From positions 1 through 64,000 of the forward strand of contig JAJYXR010000014.1 of assembly GCA_021801795.1 (NCBI GenBank): 64,000 nt of DNA, in the 5' to 3' direction. The notes under the pieces were generated by a model. It was not told the origin of the DNA. It did not search any database and saw nothing but the letters and a program-made list of their open reading frames with translations. Shown piece after piece: positions 1-8,148 of this stretch. The stretch comes from Actinomycetes bacterium. Lineage in GTDB: Bacteria; Actinomycetota; Acidimicrobiia; Acidimicrobiales; JAJYXR01. Position 1 is the first letter of the stretch, and each line of letters begins with the position of its first letter. Both the position numbers and the translations under genes were made by a program.

Positions 1-1072
1 TGCCATCCCCACAGCGTGTGAGAAGACGGGCCACCATGGTGGTCCGAGGTGTGACCAAGAGAGCCTTTGCCACTCCAGAGGCGTTGGCGAACAAGGTGGT
101 CGGGCGTGCTCGCCTTGGACTCTTGGCGAGCTCCAGGGGCTTTCCCCGAGAGGGCATGAGGGCTCTCTTGCAGCCGAGGTCGATCCCACGGGGAACATAG
201 GACGGTGCCAGAAACGACTCGTCCTTCACAGCCAGCCCGAACGCGCACTCGTAGGTACCGTCCGGACGTTCGGCCACGGTGAGCCGATGCAGCCTGGCAC
301 TGCCTGCCTCGATGAGACCTAGAAGGTCCTCACAGTCCTCGGCTAGCTCCACGAGCCCTGGGACCTTCGGGATCTGGACGTGGCGGGCGTCTCTAAGCCC
401 AAAGGCTCCGGTCGTGATGGCATAGCCACGGCCATCGTGGATGGGGGTAAACCGGGGCATCCCTACGCGCCCGCCCAATCGCTCGCCCCGAAGAGACTCA
501 CGGTGGTTCTTTATGGCGAACGCACCCATCTCGATGCCAGATGCGAGGGCCTCCTTCGAGCACTCGGTCCACCAGGGAAGCCTCAGGTGCTTCTCTCTGT
601 TCCAGAGCCAGCGCAGGTCCTCGAAGCTACTCGGCAGGTCTGGGCGCACCTTCCATCGTTTATGCCCGGCGAAGATGCGCATGATCGAACACACCGTCGC
701 TACAGCGCAAGCCTCTTCGCCATAGGCAAGGCGGTCTATCTCGATGGCATAAGCCCACTTGACGAGGGCATCCTTCTCCCTTTTAGAGGGAGCGCAGCCA
801 GAGTACCACCCGAGAGCAGATATGGCGGCTACGGCCTCATGGCCCCTGCGTTCGAGTGGCGAAGGTCCATGGACCAGCCTCACGAGACCGAGAACAAAGG
901 CAGCCTGGCGCCTGGCCTCCTGGTCGGCTCTATAGCGCTCCACCACCCAGTTGCGCGCCGCGTTCGCGCCTACCACGTTGCGGTGTATGGCTGGCTGCTG
1001 GACTCGGTCGGGCCTCAGCCCCACGCTGAGCCCCTCCTCGTGCCAGCCAGGAGGTAGCGGGGGCTTCTTCAC
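1..1072 (-). CDS. tnpB: IS607-type TnpB (RNA-guided nuclease family), 3' end outside window
   Basis: An open frame of 357 codons runs without a stop from a GTG at 1072 to the window edge. The GTG overlaps the tnpA stop as GTGA, so the two genes are probably translationally coupled, as in IS607 elements. TnpB-like features are the RNWVVERY segment near residue 40, an IEMGAFAIKNH segment near 180, MPRFTP near 205 and RGIDLGCK at 295-302, where D298 would be the first RuvC aspartate. The family is an RNA-guided DNA nuclease whose guide RNA comes from the element's right end, which would lie outside the window. After about residue 320 I do not recognise typical TnpB sequence, so a frameshift or divergence is possible. 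The other RuvC acidic residues and the zinc finger would lie beyond the edge and cannot be judged. Confidence 0.72.
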   Translation of the reverse strand, partial: MKKPPLPPGWHEEGLSVGLRPDRVQQPAIHRNVVGANAARNWVVERYRADQEARRQAAFVLGLVRLVHGPSPLERRGHEAVAAISALGWYSGCAPSKREKDALVKWAYAIEIDRLAYGEEACAVATVCSIMRIFAGHKRWKVRPDLPSSFEDLRWLWNREKHLRLPWWTECSKEALASGIEMGAFAIKNHRESLRGERLGGRVGMPRFTPIHDGRGYAITTGAFGLRDARHVQIPKVPGLVELAEDCEDLLGLIEAGSARLHRLTVAERPDGTYECAFGLAVKDESFLAPSYVPRGIDLGCKRALMPSRGKPLELAKSPRRARPTTLFANASGVAKALLVTPRTTMVARLLTRCGDG

Positions 1073-1683
1073 GAGCCCATCTTCGCGCCGGGGTGTAACA
1101 GTGCCATCGGACCTATGTCGTGCTTTGCACACCGAAGGGCTTTCTCTGCTCGGTTGCGAGCACCTCTTCGACCATAGAGACGGGCACAGAAGCTTGTGAG
1201 CACCTCGGTCATGTCCCTTACGAGATCCTCATCCATCTCAGACGAATCGACCACTACGACCCGCCTGCCCTGAGCTGACAAGGCAGATTCCAGGTGCTCC
1301 ACACCGAAACGGGCCAGCCGGTCCCGATGCTCTACCACGATGATGGTTGCCGTTGGATCGGCTAACAGCCGCTCTAGCTTCTTGCGCCGCCCGTTCATGC
1401 CCGATCCCACCTCGGTCACGACCTCGGCCACAACCATACCCTGGCTGGTTGCCCACTCGGTGAGCCTTGCCACCTGGCGGTCCAAGTCCCCTCGCTGGTC
1501 GTGCGATGAGACTCGGGCATAGAGGACGACCCTGGAAGCCGTTAGTGAGGCTACAGCAGGCACATCCACCAGGATCAATCGCCCGACCTTCTTCGCTGGC
1601 ACAGGAAGGATGCCTTCGCGATACCAGCGATAGGCCGTGAACTTGCTTATCCCGACTTGATCTGCCCACTCCGACAGGTTCAC
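1069..1683 (-). CDS. tnpA: IS607-family serine recombinase TnpA
   Basis: This 204-residue protein is the serine transposase of an IS607 element, which cuts and rejoins DNA through a serine-DNA link. Residues 4-27 form a MerR-like helix-turn-helix (SEWADQVGISKFTAYRW). The resolvase domain starts at residue 51 with YARVSSHDQRGD, where S59 is the likely nucleophile, and includes the EHRDRLARFG segment expected of this family. Length is normal for the family (about 200). The GTG start at 1683 sits 7 nt after a TATATT box, so the mRNA may be nearly leaderless. The gene overlaps tnpB by 4 bases. Both genes look intact as far as visible, so the element may be active or recently so. The exact left end cannot be fixed because IS607 elements lack terminal inverted repeats. 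Confidence 0.9.
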   Translation of the reverse strand: MNLSEWADQVGISKFTAYRWYREGILPVPAKKVGRLILVDVPAVASLTASRVVLYARVSSHDQRGDLDRQVARLTEWATSQGMVVAEVVTEVGSGMNGRRKKLERLLADPTATIIVVEHRDRLARFGVEHLESALSAQGRRVVVVDSSEMDEDLVRDMTEVLTSFCARLYGRRGARNRAEKALRCAKHDIGPMALLHPGAKMGS

Positions 1684-1735
1684 AATATCTAATATAGAAC
1701 ATATTGGCGACTAATATCAACAACTATGTGAATAG
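1684..1735 (-). promoter_or_regulatory. AT-rich IS607 left-end region with tnpA promoter
   Basis: On the minus strand TTGATA (1720-1715) and TATATT (1696-1691) are separated by 18 nt, and the tnpA GTG lies 7 nt beyond. The stretch is far more AT-rich than its surroundings and carries several ATATT/AATAT half sites in both orientations. These could be TnpA binding sites at the element end; that part is inference. Confidence 0.55.
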
Positions 1736-1801
1736 CAGCTAACAGCCCTACGATGCACCGGGCCAGGATAGGCCACTTCAGGCGCTCCGGGCGCTATCGG
1801 T

Positions 1802-1807
1802 TAGCCT
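1802..1807 (+). promoter_or_regulatory. Leaderless -10 box (TAGCCT) before the small Cys-pair gene
   Basis: TAGCCT lies 7 nt before the GTG at 1815, with no ribosome binding site in between. The same arrangement recurs at other genes in the window, including dapA, ribF and thrB. No convincing -35 is seen. Confidence 0.5.
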
Positions 1808-1814
1808 CTGGGCG

Positions 1815-2141
1815 GTGACAAGCGAGCCGGAAATGGAGGCACTCGTCGTGGACAAGCGTTCCGGGGTCGAGCAAGGCCGGGAGGCAGATGGGCTTTCCAC
1901 AGCCGCCGAGACCCCTGCTGGTGAGGAATGCGCCGGCGGGGTGGTCCGCTACCGGTGTGAATCCTGTGGGAACCTGACCAGGTTCGACGTGGTCTCCGAG
2001 CGGCGCACCCGTGCCTTCTACCACTTCACGCTGGGCGGAGAGCTGACCGTGGAGGACGAGGAGGTTCTCTCCGAGGAGATCATCGAGATCTCGTGTCGCT
2101 GGTGCGGCAACGGGGGCCACTGTTACACCCTCGGATCATGA
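1815..2141 (+). CDS. Small zinc-ribbon-like protein, function unknown
   Basis: A 108-residue soluble protein with two Cys pairs, CESC at 48-51 and CRWC at 94-97, that look like the knuckles of a zinc ribbon. The N-terminal 40 residues are polar and variable-looking; the part between the knuckles is acidic (TVEDEEVLSEEIIEIS). I do not recognise a named family and give no function. The GTG start at 1815 is chosen because a TAGCCT box lies 7 nt upstream, as at several other leaderless-looking genes here. It is followed by a second small Cys-pair gene in the same direction, with 43 nt between its stop and the chosen next start. Two zinc-ribbon-like proteins in a row may act together or as regulators, but that is only inference. 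Confidence 0.7.
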   Translation: MTSEPEMEALVVDKRSGVEQGREADGLSTAAETPAGEECAGGVVRYRCESCGNLTRFDVVSERRTRAFYHFTLGGELTVEDEEVLSEEIIEISCRWCGNGGHCYTLGS

Positions 2142-2184
2142 TTGGCAGGCAGTGAACATCAGCTGCCTGCCAAGGAGGTATGAC

Positions 2185-2454
2185 ATGACCGGATTCAGTT
2201 CCCACCCCGACGGCTCCCAGCCGTCACTCCACCCCGACGGCTCCCAGCCGTCACTGGTGATCGACTGCGACGACTGCTCGCATCTGGGAACGGCCACATG
2301 CGAGGACTGCGTGGTGAGCTTCTTCGTAGGAGTGCCAGATGCCGCTGCGGTGGTGATCGACGCGACCGAAGCCCTGGCGGTCAGGCGTCTCGGCCAGGCC
2401 GGGCTGCTGCCGCCGCTAAGGCACGATCCTCGGGCCCAGGCTCTCGGCGGCTAG
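2185..2454 (+). CDS. Small CxxC-x7-CxxC protein with duplicated N-terminal peptide
   Basis: An 89-residue protein. The ATG at 2185 is preferred over an upstream in-frame ATG at 2152 because AAGGAGG (2172-2178) sits 6 nt before it. Residues 28-42 hold two Cys pairs (DCDDC and CEDC, C28/C31 and C39/C42), a likely zinc knuckle, followed by a hydrophobic VVSFFVG stretch and a predicted helix. The N-terminus contains HPDGSQPSL twice in tandem, made by a 27-bp exact DNA duplication. The family looks like a small conserved actinobacterial protein but I cannot name it. It probably shares a transcript with the Cys-pair gene before it, and it ends close to the convergent acyltransferase gene. Confidence 0.65.
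   Translation: MTGFSSHPDGSQPSLHPDGSQPSLVIDCDDCSHLGTATCEDCVVSFFVGVPDAAAVVIDATEALAVRRLGQAGLLPPLRHDPRAQALGG
2203..2255 (+). repeat. 27-bp in-frame tandem duplication (HPDGSQPSL x2)
   Basis: Two head-to-tail copies, 2203-2229 and 2230-2255/6, match except at the last base. The unit is 9 codons, so the frame is kept. It lies in the extreme N-terminus before the Cys-pair domain. Confidence 0.9.
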
Positions 2455-2457
2455 TGC

Positions 2458-4611
2458 TCAGGCCGCACATGGGAGCTTCGAGAACCAGCTCGGCGCGCCG
2501 ATGCGGTATCCAGGCCAGGATCCCGAGGGGCTCGTCTCCGAGTGCTGACGGCCCAGGGAGACGAGCTCAGCCAGGATGTGCTCCCCGATCCAGCGACCGC
2601 CCGACACGCTTATGTGGACCCCGTCACCGCACCTGAGGGGTACGCCGTCGACCACTGAGGCGAAGTGGTGCTCGGGGGAGATGAGCGATCCGAGACGTAT
2701 GAGGACGGTGGTGCCGGGGTTCTTCGCGGCTACCCGGGCGAGGATGATGTCGTACGCGCGGACCCTGGCGGGGGAGTCCTCGGGCCAGGGCTGGCCACTT
2801 GGCTGCTCGCCGCTGTCATAGTAGGGAGAGCTGAGCAAGGCCACCTTTCCCCCGCGTGAGCTGAGGACGTCTATCCCCTCCTGGAGGCGCTTTTCGAGCA
2901 GCGCGTCGTAGCGCGGCTGGCCGACGTGCTCCCAGGTGCCCGACACGGACTGGTCGAACAGGTCGGTCCTGGCCAGGTAGACCGACACGTCTGGGTTCAG
3001 GCGGTCCACCCAGGTGCGCCAGGCGTCCAGCAGGCCGCTGGGGCTTCCGTCGCTCGAGCAGGGAGCACCTGGGGGAACGGTGTACCAGAGCACCTTGAAC
3101 AGGGAGCCTGCCCCTAGGGAGCAGCCGGGGTGTCCTTCGTTCACCACCTCGGCTCCGTAGCGGGACTGGACCTGCTGCATCCCCACCCCGAGGCTGCCGG
3201 CCATGGAGTCGCCCACCAGCAGCACCTTCACCGGGGGGCCTTTCTCAGGAGCCTCATATGCAGGGTGGGATCCCGGAGGTGTGCTGCTCGGAGAGCCAGC
3301 ACCGGTCGCAGAGCCGGTCCGCACGGAGAGTGGCAGGTGCAGCCCCTGGGAAGCAGATGCGGAGACGCTGGTCGCACCGGCGAAGCCGGGGACGGCGACG
3401 AGTGCGGTGGTGGTGAAGACCACAGCCAGCGCCAGGGCGGCTCCGGTGCCCAGCGCGACCCGGGCACGCCACCTGCTGAGCGCCCCCCGCCGTATCGGCA
3501 TCTCCAGCAGGTGGTAGGAAGCGGTTGCCAGGGCAATCACTATGGCCAGGCGTGCTGCGAGCAGTGCGAAGCCCGACAGGTGGGTCCGGGCATGGTCGGC
3601 TACCAGCAGGGTCGGCCAGTACCAGAGGTAGACCCCATAGGAGATGCGACCCAGCGCCCGAAGCGGTGCTATGGCCAGTGCCCTGGAGACTGGGCTCTGG
3701 GGCACCTGGGAGACGCATGCGATCACCGCTGTAGCCGAGAGGCTGGCGAGAAGGAAGCCGCCCCGGAAGGCGAGGGTGGATGTCTCGGGGATCAGGGACC
3801 AGGTGAGCGCTGTCCCAGCCACTCCCAGAATGCCTGCCCACCACATCGCCCTAACCGCCCTTGGACTCTGGCCGGGCTTCCACAGAGCTACGGCGACGGC
3901 GAAGGCAGCACCCACCAGGAGGCTCTGTGCCCGTGTGTCGGTGCCGTAGTAGGCACGTGTCACATCCCCGCCGGGTCCAGCGATGAGACCCATCCATGCG
4001 CCAGACGCCAGGGCACCTCCGACGCTCAGCCAGAAGAGCCCGAGCAGGCGCCTGCGGCTCTCACCCGCCGTCCCAGGTCGTGCAGGTCCACGCCCCCGCC
4101 TGTGGCCTACCAGTACGGCCAGGACCACGAGAGGCCAGATCAGGTAGAACTGCTCTTCGATGGAGAGGCTCCAGGTGTGCAGCAACGGCGAGGGCTGGGA
4201 GGTGACGAAGAAGTAGTTCGCGTGGTCGAGGATGAAGTGCCAGTTGGCCACGTAGAAGATCGTCGCGAGAGAGTCCAGCCTCAGGTAGGGAGTGTCCAGG
4301 GTCCGTGGCCAGACTGCGGCCAGCGCCCCGACCCCTGCGAGCATGAGGAACAGGGCCGGCAGCAGCCTCCGGGCGCGCCGTGACCAGAAGTCGGCCAGGG
4401 CGATCCGAGAAGACCTCTGCCACTGGGCTAGGAGCAGGGATGTGATGAGGAAGCCCGACAGGGCGAAGAACGCGTCCACGCCGTAGAAGCCACCGGGAAG
4501 CCAGGAGAACCCCGAGTGGTAGACGATGACCCCCAGTACCGCGAAGGCTCGGATGCCATCCAAGCCCGGCATGTATCCGAGCGATTCACCAGCGGTTCCC
4601 TTGCGTGGCAC
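2458..4611 (-). CDS. Acyltransferase-3 / SGNH-domain membrane protein (OafA-like)
   Basis: A 717-residue protein with an N-terminal acyltransferase-3 domain (about residues 10-370) of ten or so membrane helices. It begins with the typical PGLDGIRAFAVLGVIVYHSG, including the conserved His of the active site, followed by FFALSGFLIT. A Ser/Pro/Gly-rich linker leads to an extracytoplasmic SGNH hydrolase-like domain with block I LLVGDSMAGS (about 465) and block V DGVHIS (about 665). Such proteins O-acetylate or O-acylate cell-surface polysaccharides or glycolipids: the membrane part carries the acyl group across and the SGNH part transfers it. The gene starts at a GTG, is divergent from the glycosyltransferase gene, and the two may modify the same envelope lipid or glycan. 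The actual substrate cannot be told from sequence. Confidence 0.85.
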   Translation of the reverse strand: MPRKGTAGESLGYMPGLDGIRAFAVLGVIVYHSGFSWLPGGFYGVDAFFALSGFLITSLLLAQWQRSSRIALADFWSRRARRLLPALFLMLAGVGALAAVWPRTLDTPYLRLDSLATIFYVANWHFILDHANYFFVTSQPSPLLHTWSLSIEEQFYLIWPLVVLAVLVGHRRGRGPARPGTAGESRRRLLGLFWLSVGGALASGAWMGLIAGPGGDVTRAYYGTDTRAQSLLVGAAFAVAVALWKPGQSPRAVRAMWWAGILGVAGTALTWSLIPETSTLAFRGGFLLASLSATAVIACVSQVPQSPVSRALAIAPLRALGRISYGVYLWYWPTLLVADHARTHLSGFALLAARLAIVIALATASYHLLEMPIRRGALSRWRARVALGTGAALALAVVFTTTALVAVPGFAGATSVSASASQGLHLPLSVRTGSATGAGSPSSTPPGSHPAYEAPEKGPPVKVLLVGDSMAGSLGVGMQQVQSRYGAEVVNEGHPGCSLGAGSLFKVLWYTVPPGAPCSSDGSPSGLLDAWRTWVDRLNPDVSVYLARTDLFDQSVSGTWEHVGQPRYDALLEKRLQEGIDVLSSRGGKVALLSSPYYDSGEQPSGQPWPEDSPARVRAYDIILARVAAKNPGTTVLIRLGSLISPEHHFASVVDGVPLRCGDGVHISVSGGRWIGEHILAELVSLGRQHSETSPSGSWPGYRIGAPSWFSKLPCAA

Positions 4612-4636
4612 CAGCTACAGAGGGTAGACCGCCTAG

Positions 4637-5800
4637 GTGGCCGACAGGACTCATGAGTCGAAGACCCACCTGTTGCTCACCAACGACTTTCCTCCGAAGG
4701 TGGGAGGCATACAGGTGTACCTCTGGGAGCTGTGGCGTCGGCTGGACCCAGGCAGCTTCACGGTGCTCACTGCCGCCTCCCATCCCGGGGCAGCTTCCTT
4801 CGACGCCGCGGCATCGAGGCAGGGGATCGGGATCGAGCGCTACGGAGCCAGCGTGCTGCTTCCCTCGCCCGCCCTGGCCAGACGGGTTCGGGCGAAGGTG
4901 GCTGAGACGGGTGCGGGGCTGGTGGTGATAGACCCGGCCCTGCCTCTGGGGATGCAGGCAAGGTCGCTGGGGGTGCCTTACGCAGTGGTCCTCCACGGAG
5001 CCGAGGTGACGGTGCCTGCCCGGCTGCCGGTGACGAGGTCGCTCCTCTCCGGGGTTCTCTCCGGTGCCCGCCTCGCGATCTGTGCAGGCACCTACCCTGC
5101 TCGGGAGGCACTGCGTGCAGCGGGGTCCATGATGCCCGAGGTGCTGGAGGTGCCACCAGGGGTGGACTCCAGGCGCTTCAGGCCCCTCGATGGCTCCGCC
5201 CGGTCGATCCGTCGGAGACGCCTGGGGGTTCCCGAGGAGGCATTCGTGGTGCTCGGCCTCAGCCGTCTGGTGCCTCGAAAGGGGTTCGACGTGCTGATCG
5301 ATGCCATCGGGCATGCACAGCAGTCGGTGCCGGGCCTGGTGCTGGTCATCGCCGGGACCGGCAGGGATGCCCACCGGCTGGTTGCCAGAGCTGCTGCCAG
5401 GCGCGTTCGCCTGGTGATGCTCGGCCACGTTCGAGACGAGGACCTGGCAGACGTCTACGGCCTGGCCGACGTGCTCGCGGTTCCCTGTCGTGACCGATGG
5501 GGAGGCCTCGAGGCGGAGGGGTTCGGGATCGTGTTCCTCGAGGCTGCAGCCTGCGGCGTTCCCCAGATAGCAGGGGCCTCGGGGGGAGCAGCCGACGCGG
5601 TGGTGGATGGCGAGACGGGGTTGGTGCTGGCGGACCCACGGGATCCCCCGGCGCTGGCCATGGCCATCAGACGGATGGCCGGCGACCCGGACATGCGGAG
5701 GCGGATGGCAGAGGCAGGCAGGCGTCGGGCGGTGGAATCCTTTGACTGGGACCTCCTGGCACGTAGGCTGGCCGGAGCGCTCGAAGAGGTGGGATGCTGA
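4637..5800 (+). CDS. GT4 glycosyltransferase, PimB-like phosphatidylinositol mannosyltransferase
   Basis: A 387-residue GT-B fold glycosyltransferase. The N-terminal half opens with LLLTNDFPPKVGGIQVYLWE, the acceptor-side signature of the PimB/MgtA type, and the C-terminal half has GLSRLVPRKGFDVLI and the donor-binding EGFGIVFLEAAACGVP (EX7E, about residue 295-310). The best guess is GDP-mannose-dependent mannosylation of phosphatidylinositol mannosides or a related glycolipid at the inner membrane face. The following START-like gene and ROK kinase form a neighbourhood also known around pimB-like genes in other actinobacteria. The GTG at 4637 is used as start. The acceptor is inferred from similarity and context only. 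Confidence 0.82.
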   Translation: MADRTHESKTHLLLTNDFPPKVGGIQVYLWELWRRLDPGSFTVLTAASHPGAASFDAAASRQGIGIERYGASVLLPSPALARRVRAKVAETGAGLVVIDPALPLGMQARSLGVPYAVVLHGAEVTVPARLPVTRSLLSGVLSGARLAICAGTYPAREALRAAGSMMPEVLEVPPGVDSRRFRPLDGSARSIRRRRLGVPEEAFVVLGLSRLVPRKGFDVLIDAIGHAQQSVPGLVLVIAGTGRDAHRLVARAAARRVRLVMLGHVRDEDLADVYGLADVLAVPCRDRWGGLEAEGFGIVFLEAAACGVPQIAGASGGAADAVVDGETGLVLADPRDPPALAMAIRRMAGDPDMRRRMAEAGRRRAVESFDWDLLARRLAGALEEVGC

Positions 5801-5861
5801 GATCCGCCGGGGCGGGTATCCTCCGGCAGGTTCGCCTACTCCAGACCGAAAGGAAATGATC

Positions 5862-6305
5862 GTGGCCGAGCAGGCCGTGGAGAGAATGGTGGTGGCCGCG
5901 TCGCCGGAGCGTTGCTTCGAGACCGTGGCCGATCTGGATAGATATCCGGAGTGGGCAGCGGACATAAAGTCCGTGAAGGTAAACACCCGCGACCGAGAGG
6001 GCCGGCCCGGGGAGGTGGAGTTCCGGGCAGCCGCGTTCGGACGGAGCACCACCTACACCCTCGCGTACGACTTCTCCGAAGCCCCTACGGCCATCTCCTG
6101 GAAGCTGGTCTCCGGTGACCTCACCTCGAAGCTCGACGGCTCCTACCGGTTCATGCCATCTGGCGAGTCGTCCACCGAGGTGACCTACTCCCTGGAGGTG
6201 GAGCTGCGGGTTCCACTCCCGAGCTTCATCAAGCGACGTGCCCAGGGCCGGATCATGCACACTGCTCTGGTGGAGCTGAAGGCACGGGTCGAGTCAGGCG
6301 GGTGA
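5862..6305 (+). CDS. START-like SRPBCC (polyketide cyclase/dehydrase) protein
   Basis: A small single-domain SRPBCC protein of 147 residues. It begins AEQAVERMVVAASPERCFETVADLDRYPEW and continues with strands ending in the long C-terminal helix (RIMHTALVELKARVESG), the expected helix-grip layout with a hydrophobic ligand pocket. The GTG at 5862 is chosen because GAAAGGA at 5848-5854 lies 7 nt upstream; an in-frame ATG at 5856 is too close to that site. A longer upstream frame exists but overlaps the glycosyltransferase and looks non-coding. Its stop overlaps the ROK kinase start as GTGA. Relatives occur next to pimB-like genes in mycobacteria and streptomycetes, where they are thought to bind or carry lipid; the ligand is unknown. 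Confidence 0.82.
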   Translation: MAEQAVERMVVAASPERCFETVADLDRYPEWAADIKSVKVNTRDREGRPGEVEFRAAAFGRSTTYTLAYDFSEAPTAISWKLVSGDLTSKLDGSYRFMPSGESSTEVTYSLEVELRVPLPSFIKRRAQGRIMHTALVELKARVESGG

Positions 6306-7411
6306 GCGCTACAGTCGGTGTGGACGTAGGTGGGACCAAGCTCCTCGCCGTCGCACTCGACGAAGAAGGCAGGGTCCTCGCTGCAGACCGCGCAGATACC
6401 CCCCAGAACCTCGTCCCAGGCAGAGCTGCCACGCCTGATGACGCTGGGGGCGCCGAAGACGCATCGGTCGGCGGGTCAGGTCTGGTCGAGTCGTCCCCTG
6501 GGGGGATCCCTATGTCCTCAGGCGCTCTGCTCGGGGCCATCGCAGGCCTGGTCCGTCGGGTGACCGAGCAGTCCGCTGCCGAGGTATCTGCCCTCGGGGT
6601 GGGAGTTCCGGGGCTGGTGGACGACTCGGGAGTCCTGCACTTCGCACCGAACCTTCCCATGGGCGAGGGGGTCGACTTCTCTGGCGGACTCCGGGCGATG
6701 GTGGGGGTGAAGCGGGTGCTGATCGATAACGACGCGACCTGTGCGACCCTCGGAGAATGGTCCGCGGGGGCAGCCCGGGGAGCCGATGACGCGTTGGTGG
6801 TCACCCTCGGTACCGGGATAGGCGGCGGCCTGGTCGCAGCAGGCCGGCTGGTCCGTGGGGCGCATGGCTTCGCCGGCGAGATCGGCCACGTGGTGGTGGA
6901 CCCCGGGGGGCCACTGTGCTCCTGTGGCAAGAGAGGATGCTGGGAGCGCTACGCGTCCGGCAGCGGTCTGGCGCGCCTGGCCCGTGAGGCTGCCCTGGCT
7001 GGGCGTATCGAAGCAGCGGTCCGGCTGGCGGGTGGCGATCCCGAGGCAGTACGCGGGGAGCACGTGACCCGCGCGGCAGCGGCAGGCGACGAGCATGCGA
7101 AGGCTGTCATCGAGGAGCTGGCGTGGTGGTTGGCGCTGGGGCTGTCGAACCTGGTCTCCATCCTCGACCCAGAGCTGGTCGTCCTCGGTGGGGGCCTTAT
7201 GAGTGCTGGTGACCTGGTCCTCCTGCCGACCAGGAGAAGCTTTCTGGAGCTGACTGGCGCCAGGAGAGCCCGCTGCGAGGTCCCGGTCGTCCTCGCAGCA
7301 CTCGGCGAGCGCGCTGGTGCCGTAGGTGCGGCGTTGCTGGCCAGGCACTGGCACCGGAGTGATCCCAGGCTGGCACCGGGATCGCTGCCTCCCGGCCCAC
7401 TCGAGCCGTGA
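6302..7411 (+). CDS. glk: ROK-family glucokinase
   Basis: A 369-residue ROK sugar kinase that most likely phosphorylates glucose to glucose 6-phosphate in the cytosol. Visible motifs are the N-terminal phosphate loop VGVDVGGTKLLAVAL, the acidic NDATCATLGEW segment with the catalytic Asp, GTGIGGGLV, and the ROK zinc signature GPLCSCGKRGCWERYASG. It is longer than usual (about 310-320) because of a Pro/Gly/Ser-rich insert at about residues 33-75 and a Pro-rich C-terminus. The GTG start overlaps the preceding stop, and its own stop overlaps the following gene, so three genes are translationally coupled. ATP or polyphosphate as phosphate donor cannot be decided here. Confidence 0.85.
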   Translation: MSATVGVDVGGTKLLAVALDEEGRVLAADRADTPQNLVPGRAATPDDAGGAEDASVGGSGLVESSPGGIPMSSGALLGAIAGLVRRVTEQSAAEVSALGVGVPGLVDDSGVLHFAPNLPMGEGVDFSGGLRAMVGVKRVLIDNDATCATLGEWSAGAARGADDALVVTLGTGIGGGLVAAGRLVRGAHGFAGEIGHVVVDPGGPLCSCGKRGCWERYASGSGLARLAREAALAGRIEAAVRLAGGDPEAVRGEHVTRAAAAGDEHAKAVIEELAWWLALGLSNLVSILDPELVVLGGGLMSAGDLVLLPTRRSFLELTGARRARCEVPVVLAALGERAGAVGAALLARHWHRSDPRLAPGSLPPGPLEP

Positions 7412-8115
7412 GGCTGGGAGTGATCCTGCCGACCTTCTGCGACGATGTCCGGGCTATCAGCGCCTCGGCTCTGGCCGAGGATGCCGGCATCGACGGGGTC
7501 TTCGTCTTCGACCACCTCTGGCCGATGTCGCGACCCGATAGGCCAGCCATCTCTGCCTTCGTCCTTCTCGGGGCTCTGGCCGCGTCGACGTCCAGGGTCG
7601 CGCTCGGACCACTGGTGGCGCGTGTAGGCCTGGTGCCCGATGCGGTCATGGTCGCCCAGTTCAGATCCCTCGACCGGATCGCTCCAGGAAGGGTGATTGG
7701 CGCCCTCGGTACCGGTGATGCAAAGAGCCTGGAGGAGAACGACTCCTATGGCTACCAGCGGACCTCGGCCGCGAGCCGGCGGGCGTCCTTGGCCCGGTGT
7801 GCGAAGAGGGTGGCTGCTGGGGGCATACCGGTCTGGGTGGGGGCTGGGGCTGCCCCGACGCTACGTGTGGCCGAGGAGGTGGGCGCAGCAGTGAACTTCT
7901 GGGGAGCCGGTGCAGACGAGCTGGCTTCCCAGGCCGCGAGGACCGAGGTTACCTGGGCAGGGAATCTCCACCGAGATCCCGCGCAGGCGGTGGTCCAGAT
8001 CAGAGGCATGGCGCGCGCAGGCGCGACCTGGGCTGTGGTCTCCTGGGAAGGCGACGAGGAAGGGCTCGATCAGATAATCTCAGCCCGGGATTCTGCCGGT
8101 ATCGAGCTGGGCTGA
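7408..8115 (+). CDS. Short LLM-class (luciferase-like, F420-type) oxidoreductase
   Basis: A 235-residue TIM-barrel protein of the luciferase-like monooxygenase class. It starts MRLGVILPTF and has GIDGVFVFDHLWP, SRVALGPLVARVG and the LDRIAPGRVIGALGTGD segment typical of F420- or FMN-dependent members. It is shorter than usual (280-340): the region after GTGD is condensed and passes quickly to PVWVGAGAAPTLRVAEEVG. It might therefore be a reduced or non-catalytic member. The GTG start overlaps the glucokinase stop as GTGA. Cofactor choice and substrate are unknown; F420 is inferred from the actinobacterial background only. Confidence 0.72.
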   Translation: MRLGVILPTFCDDVRAISASALAEDAGIDGVFVFDHLWPMSRPDRPAISAFVLLGALAASTSRVALGPLVARVGLVPDAVMVAQFRSLDRIAPGRVIGALGTGDAKSLEENDSYGYQRTSAASRRASLARCAKRVAAGGIPVWVGAGAAPTLRVAEEVGAAVNFWGAGADELASQAARTEVTWAGNLHRDPAQAVVQIRGMARAGATWAVVSWEGDEEGLDQIISARDSAGIELG

Positions 8116-8136
8116 GGCCCCCCGGCGCCGGAGGAC

Positions 8137-8142
8137 TAACCT
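8137..8142 (+). promoter_or_regulatory. Leaderless -10 box (TAACCT) before aminotransferase
   Basis: TAACCT lies 6 nt before the ATG at 8149. No Shine-Dalgarno sequence is present between them. This fits transcription starting at or next to the start codon. Confidence 0.5.
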
Positions 8143-8148
8143 GCAGCC

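Noticed and set aside
380..1057. 225-codon plus-strand frame at the left edge
   Set aside because: It lies antisense to the tnpB frame, which has a RuvC-like motif and couples with tnpA; the plus-strand peptide resembles nothing.
3130..4383. 417-codon plus-strand frame
   Set aside because: Antisense shadow of the acyltransferase gene; composition is Arg/Gly/Pro-rich as expected from high-G+C antisense.
5607..5861. Long upstream extension of the START-like gene
   Set aside because: It overlaps the glycosyltransferase in another frame; a ribosome binding site fits the GTG at 5862.
4586..6052. 488-codon minus-strand frame
   Set aside because: Antisense to the glycosyltransferase and START-like genes, with no recognisable domain.
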